From Kitasatospora sp. MAA19 (lineage in GTDB: Bacteria; Actinomycetota; Actinomycetes; Streptomycetales; Streptomycetaceae), in NCBI RefSeq assembly GCF_029894125.1, contig NZ_JARXYZ010000002.1, positions 124,001-188,000 on the forward strand: DNA of 64,000 nucleotides, read 5' to 3'. Below the pieces are notes generated by a model, which worked only from the letters and a program-made list of their open reading frames with translations, was not told the origin of the DNA and did not search any database. This document shows, in pieces, positions 58,539 through 64,000 of the stretch. Position numbers and translations under genes: made by a program. The stretch's first letter is position 1, and every line of letters begins with the position of its first letter.

Positions 58539-59678
58539 TCAGCGCTTCACCGGACCTCCCGCCGCTCGCATCGACTTGGTGATCGCCTTCCACTTGTTCA
58601 ACCGGGCCTTGGCCACCCGGGCGTCCGAGCGGGAGGCGATCCACTCGTTCTCGCGCTGGAGCTTGAGGTAGCTGTCCATCCGGCGCTGCGGCAGGGTGCC
58701 GTCGGCCAGCGCGGCCTGCACCGCGCAGCCGGGCTCGGTGTGGTGGCCGCAGTCGTGGAACCGGCAGTCCTCGGCCAGCTCGGCGATGTCGGCGAAGGCC
58801 AGGTCCACGCCCTCGCCACCGTAGAGGCCGACCTCGCGCAGCCCGGGGGTGTCGATGAGCACGCCCCCGCCGGGCAGCAGGACCAGCTCGCGGGTGGTCG
58901 TGGTGTGGCGGCCCTTCTGGTCCACCGAGCGGGCCTCCTGGACGGCCATCGCCTCGACGCCGGCGAGCGCGTTGGTGAGCGTGGACTTGCCGACGCCGGA
59001 CTGGCCGATCACGGCCGTGGTGCCGGGCGTGCAGGCGCGCAGCACGTCCATGCCCTCGTCGGTCTCGGCACTGACCACGAGCACGGTGACGCCGGGCGCG
59101 ATCGCCTCGACGTCGGCGCGGATGAACTCGGCGTCGTCCACCAGGTCGGCCTTGGTGAGGACGACCAGGGGTTCGGCGCCGGACTCCCAGGCCAGGGCGA
59201 GGAAGCGCTCGATCCGGCCGAGGTCGGGATCGGCCGCGAGGGACGCGGCGATCAGGACGGTGTCGACGTTGGCGGCCAGCACCTGGCCGTCGGAGCGCTT
59301 GCCGGCCACCTTGCGGATGATCGCGGTCGAGCGGGGCAGCAGCGCCACCACGGCCGCCATCGGCTGGGCGTACAGGTCGACGGCGGCCCAGTCGCCGGTG
59401 CACGGGCAGTTGATCATGTCGGCGTCGCCGACCGGACGGGTGTCGAGCCGGACGGTGCGCGGCTCGCCCGTCTCCGGATCCGCGAGCACGGCGTCGCACT
59501 GGCCGCGGTCGACCCGGACGATCCGGGCCGGGACCAGCCCGGCCTCGGCGAGCGGCGCGAACTGCTCGGCGAGCTCTGCCGTCCAGCCGTAGCCGGACAG
59601 CGGCAGCGGCGAGTCACCGAAGGAGAACGAGGAAAGAGAAGAAAAAGAGGACGACGAAACGGAGGCAGCGTTGAACAA
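58539..59678 (-). CDS. rsgA: Ribosome biogenesis GTPase RsgA
   Basis: 379 aa from TTG 59678, the only upstream in-frame start. A Ser/Phe-rich N-terminus (MFNAASVSSSSFSSLSSFSFG) is usual for actinobacterial RsgA. An OB fold (VRVDRGQCDAVLAD...DWAAVD) precedes the permuted GTPase: TKAD (G4) before GQSGVGKSTLTNAL (G1), then DTPGLRE (G3). The zinc site is CRFHDCGHHTEPGCAV. It helps mature the 30S subunit. The weak start and the purine-rich run in the N-terminal codons may reduce its translation. Confidence 0.92.
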   Translation of the reverse strand: MFNAASVSSSSFSSLSSFSFGDSPLPLSGYGWTAELAEQFAPLAEAGLVPARIVRVDRGQCDAVLADPETGEPRTVRLDTRPVGDADMINCPCTGDWAAVDLYAQPMAAVVALLPRSTAIIRKVAGKRSDGQVLAANVDTVLIAASLAADPDLGRIERFLALAWESGAEPLVVLTKADLVDDAEFIRADVEAIAPGVTVLVVSAETDEGMDVLRACTPGTTAVIGQSGVGKSTLTNALAGVEAMAVQEARSVDQKGRHTTTTRELVLLPGGGVLIDTPGLREVGLYGGEGVDLAFADIAELAEDCRFHDCGHHTEPGCAVQAALADGTLPQRRMDSYLKLQRENEWIASRSDARVAKARLNKWKAITKSMRAAGGPVKR

Positions 59679-59985
59679 CGCAGTGGGCCCTTCGGGAGGA
59701 GATCATCCCGGCGGGCAGCGGCTGGCGCGGAAAGGTCAGCCGGCGGCCGGGAAAAGGAGGTGAACGCGAGTGCTGCCCTGGGCAGCTATCGGGGCGACAA
59801 CGACCACGGGGTCCACCTCCTGCTCTCTACTCCTCGGGGCGGCCACAACGGCCCCCGAACCGGACGCGACAAACGCTAGCCGACCGACCCGCCCGGACCA
59901 ACCGGTTTTTGACCTGCGAAAACGCGAGGCAACCGGAGCGCACGGGCCAACATTGGCCCTGCAAAAGCGCCGGGGCTGGGGCCGC
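59679..59985. other. Spacer with a perfect plus-strand ribosome-binding site
   Basis: Upstream of rsgA and downstream of ctaG, both on the minus strand. On the plus strand AAAAGGAGGTGA (59751-59762) matches the 16S anti-Shine-Dalgarno over 11 bases. Two readings start here: GTG 59770 (runs into a long frame antisense to ctaG) and GTG 59760 (39 codons, stop at 59877-59879, high GC3). Neither is certain to be translated. Confidence 0.4.
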
Positions 59986-60981
59986 CTACCCGCCGTACCG
60001 GTGCTTGAGGTTCGGGTCGTCCAGCCACCAGGGCCGCATCCCCGCTTCCTCCTCGACCGGCAGCCCCGCCGCCTGCGCCTGGGCCGCCGCCTCCTCGAAG
60101 CGGGCGTCCAGCTCGGCGTCCACGGCCTTGATCTCCTCCCGCCCCTGCACCACCATCCGCCGCACCAGCGCGGCCAGGAACGGCAGTCCGACCAGGTCGC
60201 CCAGCACCCAGAACGCGTTGCCGCCCCAGGTCTGGTCCTGCGCCAGACTCGGCCCCCACGGCCGCCCGAGCGCCACGTAGTAGTGCTCGGCGACCAGGTG
60301 GCCGCCGTAGATCAGCACCAGCCCGAGCCCCGCGTCGAAGATCACCTCGGCGAAGGTGATGAACAACCCGACCAGGTGCGGGTACTCGTGCCCGACCGGG
60401 TCGATCTGCAGCCGCGGCCAGAAGTAGGCCAGGCCGAGCAGCACCAGCGCCAGGTGCAGCAGCACGTTCCCGAACGCGCTGGACACCGACTCCTCGTACC
60501 AGGGCGTGAAGTAGAGCAGCCACGGCGGGGCCATCAGCAGCGCGGTGGAGACGGCCGGGAACATCAGCACCTTGGACGGCCCGCTGCGCAGCACCCGCAG
60601 GATCCGCTCCCGCCGGGCCGGCGGCGCGGCTGCGACCAGCAGCGAGACCGGTGCGCCGAGGGCGAGCAGCAGCGGGACGACCATGAGCAGCAGCACGACC
60701 TGGACGGCCCGGTCGGTGAACAGGATCCGCTCGTACACGCCGAGGCCGGAGCAGGTGCACCAGATCCACAGCAGCAGCCCGCCGAGGAAGGCGGCGGTGC
60801 GGGACGGCTGCCAGCGCTCGCCGCCGGCCCGGTGGACGGCGCGCACCGCGGACAGGTACCAGCCGGCGAGCAGTACCGAGAGGGCGAGCACGAGCGGTTC
60901 GGCCGTCCACGAGGTGGCCAGGTCGGACCACTGCCAGGGCGGCGGTCCGCTGTAGGCGAGCACTCGCACCGCGCCGTCCAT
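59986..60981 (-). CDS. CtaG-type cytochrome c oxidase assembly protein
   Basis: 331 aa from ATG 60981, preceded by GAGGTGAG. Seven to eight membrane segments. Family features: LLLWIWCTCSGLGVYERILF, VVPLLLALGAPVSLL, PPWLLYFTPWYEESV, and DPVGHEYPHLVGLFITFAEVIFDAGLGLVLIYGGHLVAEHYY. These belong to the caa3_CtaG family, which inserts copper or assists the aa3/caa3 oxidase. The C-terminal tail is cytoplasmic and charged. It is divergent from the SEDS gene with a 302-bp shared spacer full of repeats. Confidence 0.93.
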   Translation of the reverse strand: MDGAVRVLAYSGPPPWQWSDLATSWTAEPLVLALSVLLAGWYLSAVRAVHRAGGERWQPSRTAAFLGGLLLWIWCTCSGLGVYERILFTDRAVQVVLLLMVVPLLLALGAPVSLLVAAAPPARRERILRVLRSGPSKVLMFPAVSTALLMAPPWLLYFTPWYEESVSSAFGNVLLHLALVLLGLAYFWPRLQIDPVGHEYPHLVGLFITFAEVIFDAGLGLVLIYGGHLVAEHYYVALGRPWGPSLAQDQTWGGNAFWVLGDLVGLPFLAALVRRMVVQGREEIKAVDAELDARFEEAAAQAQAAGLPVEEEAGMRPWWLDDPNLKHRYGG

Positions 60982-61283
60982 CCGTCCGCTCACCTCGTAT
61001 CGCGCCCTGCCGCCGCCGGCGCCGTCCGGTCGGCCGTCGGGCGCCGCGGGTCGGACCACGGCGCCCGGCCATGATGGCCTCCCGGACGGGGCCCGCCGCG
61101 CCCGGGGCCCACCTCTATACCCACAGCTGAACAAAGCTTTACCAAGCCTGAACAAAGCTTTGCCCAGGCAAAGTTCCGGCCTCGATACCCCTCGGATCGC
61201 AACCGGCGGAGAACCCCGTTCGTCTGGCAGGATGCACCGTCGGCGATACCGGCCGCGCGGGTGATGACAAGGGGACGACAAGG
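60982..61283. promoter_or_regulatory. Divergent regulatory region with 21-bp direct repeats
   Basis: CTGAACAAAGCTTT occurs at 61127-61140 and again at 61148-61161, 21 bp apart, each with the 8-bp palindrome AAAGCTTT. The second overlaps a perfect palindrome CTTTGCC-CA-GGCAAAG (61158-61173). This AT-richer block is about 110 bases before the SEDS start and 150 bases before the ctaG start. A regulator binding two sites on one face of the helix is likely. Confidence 0.65.
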
Positions 61284-62930
61284 GTGCACAGCACTGCACG
61301 CGGCGAGGGCCGCCGGCTGGCGACGCGCCACCGCAACATCGAGTTGGGCCTGCTGGCGCTCGCGGTGGCCGTCTGTCTGGCGGGACACATCGACGCCGAT
61401 CTGGCACTGACCGGCAAGATGCCGCACGGACTGCTGGTGCACGGCCTGGCCCTGGGCGGACTGGCCGGGGCGGCGCATCTGGCGGTGCGGCGGTTCGCCC
61501 CGTACGCGGACCCGCTGATCCTGCCTCTGGGCGTCTTCCTGACCGGCTTCGGGCTGATGCTGCTGGACCGGCTGGACATCTCCTACGCGGCGGCGCACGC
61601 CAGGAAGGGCGACTACCAGAAGCTCCCGGCCGCGCCCTCGCAGCTGATGTGGGTGTTCATCTCGGTCGCGGTGGCGATCGCGCTGATCGTGCTGATCAAG
61701 CACCACCGGTTCTTCCAGCGGTACGTGTACCTGCTGATGACGGGGGCACTGATCCTGCTGGCGGCGCCCGCGTTCTTCCCCGGCCGGGCGGAGGACTTCG
61801 GCGCCAAGCGCTGGATCCGCCTGTTCGGGCTCTCCTTCGAGCCGGACGAGTTCGTGAAGGTCGCGATCACGATCTTCTTCGCCGGCTACCTGATGGCGTC
61901 CCGGGACGCGCTCGCGCTGGCCGGCCGGAAGATCTGGGGGATGACCCTGCCGCGCGGGCGGCACGTCGGCCCGGTGCTGGCGATCTGGGTGGTCAGCCTG
62001 CTGGTGCTGGTCTTCGAGCGCGACCTCGGCACCTCGCTGATCTTCTTCGGCGTCTTCGTCGTGATGCTGTACGTGGCGACCGAGCGGACCAGTTGGGTGG
62101 TGCTCGGCGTGCTGATGGCGGTCGGCGGAGCGGCGGTGGTCGGCACCGTGGAACCGCACGTGCACGGGCGCGTCGAGGCCTGGCTGCACCCGCTCGACAT
62201 CTACAAGGAGCACCACGACCCGGCGATCATCTCCGACCAGCCCGCCGAGGCGCTGTTCAGCCTGGGCACCGGGCACCTGACCGGGACGGGCCTGGGCTCG
62301 GGGCGACCGTGGCTGATCGGCTTCGCCGGGCGCAGCGACTTCGTCTTCACCACGATCGGCGAGGAGTTGGGCCTGGCCGGGGTGACGGCGGTGCTGCTGG
62401 TGTACCTGCTGCTGGTCCAGCGCGGGCTGCGGACGGCGGTCGGGTTGACCGACCCGTTCGGCAAGCTGCTGGCGGCGGGGCTGTCGACGGCGCTGGCGCT
62501 GCAGGTGTTCGTGGTGGTCGGCGGGGTGAGCGGGCTGGTGCCGCTGACCGGTAAGGCGCTGCCGTTCCTGGCGGCGGGCGGCTCGTCGCTGCTGGCGAAC
62601 TGGCTGATCGTGGCGCTGCTGATCAAGCTGAGCGACTCGGCCGGACGGACGGCCCTGGAGCCGGCGCCGCCGAGCCCCGATCCGCTCCCGGCGCAGGCCG
62701 GACCGGCCGACCGGTCAGCGGCCCCGGGCGGCTCGACCCCGGCGGCCCCGGGCCCGACCCCGCCCCGCGGCTCGACCCTGACGGCCCCGATCTCCGTGAA
62801 CCCGGCCGGCCCGGACCGGACGGGGGCGGACCCGGCCGGCCCGCACGCCCCGGCCGAGCCGTCCGCGTACGGGTACGGCAACCCCCCGGCCCCGCAGTCC
62901 CCCTTCCCGCCGAGCCCGGCCACCGCCTGA
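61284..62930 (+). CDS. SEDS-family peptidoglycan polymerase (FtsW/RodA-like)
   Basis: 548 aa from GTG 61284, with AAGGGG upstream. About ten membrane helices, then a Pro/Ala-rich cytoplasmic tail of ~100 residues. SEDS motifs: the catalytic Asp in FERDLGTSLIFFG, the conserved GEELGLAGVTAVLL and TGKALPFLAAGGSSLLANW. The usual QPSEFAK segment reads EPDEFVK, and RWIRLFGLSF precedes it. It polymerises lipid II with a cognate class B PBP, which is not in the window. It may be a sporulation- or elongation-specific SEDS paralog. Confidence 0.93.
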   Translation: MHSTARGEGRRLATRHRNIELGLLALAVAVCLAGHIDADLALTGKMPHGLLVHGLALGGLAGAAHLAVRRFAPYADPLILPLGVFLTGFGLMLLDRLDISYAAAHARKGDYQKLPAAPSQLMWVFISVAVAIALIVLIKHHRFFQRYVYLLMTGALILLAAPAFFPGRAEDFGAKRWIRLFGLSFEPDEFVKVAITIFFAGYLMASRDALALAGRKIWGMTLPRGRHVGPVLAIWVVSLLVLVFERDLGTSLIFFGVFVVMLYVATERTSWVVLGVLMAVGGAAVVGTVEPHVHGRVEAWLHPLDIYKEHHDPAIISDQPAEALFSLGTGHLTGTGLGSGRPWLIGFAGRSDFVFTTIGEELGLAGVTAVLLVYLLLVQRGLRTAVGLTDPFGKLLAAGLSTALALQVFVVVGGVSGLVPLTGKALPFLAAGGSSLLANWLIVALLIKLSDSAGRTALEPAPPSPDPLPAQAGPADRSAAPGGSTPAAPGPTPPRGSTLTAPISVNPAGPDRTGADPAGPHAPAEPSAYGYGNPPAPQSPFPPSPATA

Positions 62931-63054
62931 CCCTCGTCCGACCACCCGGGCCCCGCCCGGACGCACGGACCCACGGACCGACACCCGCGCACCCGGCACC
63001 CGGCACCCGCCGAACACCCGGTGACGGCCGCACAGGAAACGCGCAGGAAACGCA

Positions 63055-63090
63055 CAGGGCCTCCCCCGCATCCCGCGGAGGAGGCCCTGC
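63055..63090. terminator. Bidirectional hairpin terminator
   Basis: Ten-bp stem CAGGGCCTCC/GGAGGCCCTG with a 16-nt loop between the convergent SEDS and YihY genes. Confidence 0.8.
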
Positions 63091-63119
63091 CCATCGTGGC
63101 GTCGTGGCTCCCGGAGCCC

Positions 63120-64000
63120 CTACCGCTGCTGCTCCCACGGCGGCCGGGGCGGGTAGTCCGGCGCCTGCCGCTCCGGCGGCGGCCCGGTCGGCCGGTCGCT
63201 GTCCGGCGGGGGCGGCGCGGGCCGGTGGTGGGGCCCGCCGCGGGCGGTGAGGCGGCCGCGGACGTTCTCGGCGGCCAGCACGTCGGCCCAGCGCTCGGGG
63301 TACTCGGAGGGGACCTCGACGTCGTCGGCCTCCTCCTCGCCCCACTCCTCCTCGACGCCCTCGGCGAGGCCGAGTTCGCGGGCGCGCCGGGCCCGTTCGG
63401 CGGCCCGCCGGGCGGCGACCTCGCGGACCACGGCGGCGGCGGCCTCCTCGTGGGCGCGCTCGTTCTCGGCGCGCGCGTCGGCGGTCTCCAGGGTGGGCCA
63501 GCGGCGGTCTATGGCGGCGTTCATGGCGGCGCCGATGAGGACGGCCAGGGCGACCACGAAGATCCACAGCAGCACGGCCACCGGCGCGGCCAGCGAGCCG
63601 TACACCGAGGGGCCCTCGACCGAGCTGACCAGGTAGATCCGCAGGGCCACGCTGCAGAAGACCAGCACCACCAGAGCGACCAGGGCGCCGGGGATGTCCT
63701 CGCGCCAGGGAGTGGAGACGGGGACGGCCAGGTGGTACAGGGTGGTCAGGGAGACGATCAGCAGCACGATGGCGACCGGCCAGTACGCGGCGCCGACCAG
63801 CCCGGCGATCCCGGGCACGGCGTTCTCGACCAGTCCGGGTCCGGCCATCAGGAGCGGCAGCACCAGGGAGCCGATGACGAGGGCGCCGAGGTAGAGGCCG
63901 AGCGACATCAGCCGGGTCTTGACCATGCCTCGCTTGCCGTCGAGCCCGTACATGACGGTGATGGTGTCGATGAAGATGTAGAGCGCCCTGGAGCCGGACC
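63120..64000 (-). CDS. YihY/BrkB family inner membrane protein (5' end outside the window)
   Basis: Partial gene running off the right edge; the visible reading frame is open through base 64000 (…IFIDTITVMYGLDG). At least four membrane segments are visible (LMSLGLYLGALVIGSLVLPLLM; YWPVAIVLLIVSLTTLYHLAV; GALVALVVLVFCSVALRIYLVSS; PVAVLLWIFVVALAVLIGAAMNAAI), typical of YihY. The cytoplasmic C-terminus (~130 residues) is charged, with a Glu-rich stretch and Pro-rich tail. BrkB is a historical name; function in this family is not known. Converges with the SEDS gene. Confidence 0.9.
   Translation of the reverse strand, partial: SGSRALYIFIDTITVMYGLDGKRGMVKTRLMSLGLYLGALVIGSLVLPLLMAGPGLVENAVPGIAGLVGAAYWPVAIVLLIVSLTTLYHLAVPVSTPWREDIPGALVALVVLVFCSVALRIYLVSSVEGPSVYGSLAAPVAVLLWIFVVALAVLIGAAMNAAIDRRWPTLETADARAENERAHEEAAAAVVREVAARRAAERARRARELGLAEGVEEEWGEEEADDVEVPSEYPERWADVLAAENVRGRLTARGGPHHRPAPPPPDSDRPTGPPPERQAPDYPPRPPWEQQR

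Noticed and set aside
59770-61074. 434-codon plus-strand frame after the perfect ribosome-binding site
   Set aside because: After its first ~60 codons it is simply antisense to ctaG with no protein-like features.
1-64000. tRNA or rRNA genes
   Set aside because: No cloverleaf with GGTTCGA-type T-loop and no rRNA-like segment was recognised by eye; a dedicated covariance search would be decisive.

Overview
The window is very GC-rich, with strong G/C bias at third codon positions, compact operons, many TetR/MarR/HxlR/XRE regulator pairs, SpoIIE/RsbW-type regulators, secreted hydrolases with actinobacterial signal peptides, and a DmdR/IdeR-type iron box. Together these point to a Streptomyces or close relative (Kitasatospora-like) chromosome. 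I see no rRNA, tRNA, CRISPR array, transposase or integrase. About 60 protein genes are supported. Most other long open frames are shadows in this base composition.

0-9 kb: regulators and small enzymes (TetR/tyrosine phosphatase pair, SnoaL-like, CxxC/pentapeptide protein, GNAT, SGNH hydrolase), a divergent HxlR/aminotransferase pair with a palindrome between them, YnfA, and a Tat-exported purple-acid-phosphatase-like enzyme. 9-14.3 kb has a nickel theme: an NmtR-type Ni/Co sensor divergent from a thioredoxin-like [2Fe-2S] ferredoxin, then a NiCoT nickel/cobalt permease with a Nur-box-like sequence upstream. 14.5-31 kb: secreted or membrane proteins (a CocE-like hydrolase without its nucleophile serine, Asp/Glu racemase, serine protease, lipoprotein, GT39 glycosyltransferase with a glycine-rich insert, S33 peptidase, HNH nuclease). 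31-41 kb: moaA and a MocA-like nucleotidyltransferase, an iron-boxed FhuF reductase, a DUF2637 protein, and two related ATP-binding regulators.

41.6-45.8 kb is the most interesting part: an operon of a fused urease gamma-beta protein, a urease alpha-like protein with an intact dinuclear metal site but altered flap and substrate loop, an agmatine-deiminase-family enzyme and a TetR regulator. It has no urease accessory genes, and a near-perfect 23-bp palindrome lies in front. I infer a guanidino -> ureido -> amine + CO2 + NH3 pathway whose substrate may not be urea or agmatine. Next to it, in a convergent gap, lie three copies of an operator-like element around a 14-bp perfect stem.

46-64 kb: a NarL-type two-component system, a PP2C-like protein with duplicated N-terminal motifs, DUF3105/DUF305 proteins, a divergent Pth, an MFS/MarR pair, an Ogt/Ada-AlkA alkylation-repair operon preceded by a G-run block, RsgA, CtaG, a SEDS (FtsW/RodA) protein and a YihY protein cut by the window end. 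A recurring non-coding feature is short tandem repeats (12-20 bp units, 3-6 copies) in intergenic or stop-codon positions at 9.1, 15.5, 40.4, 50.4 and 55.6 kb.
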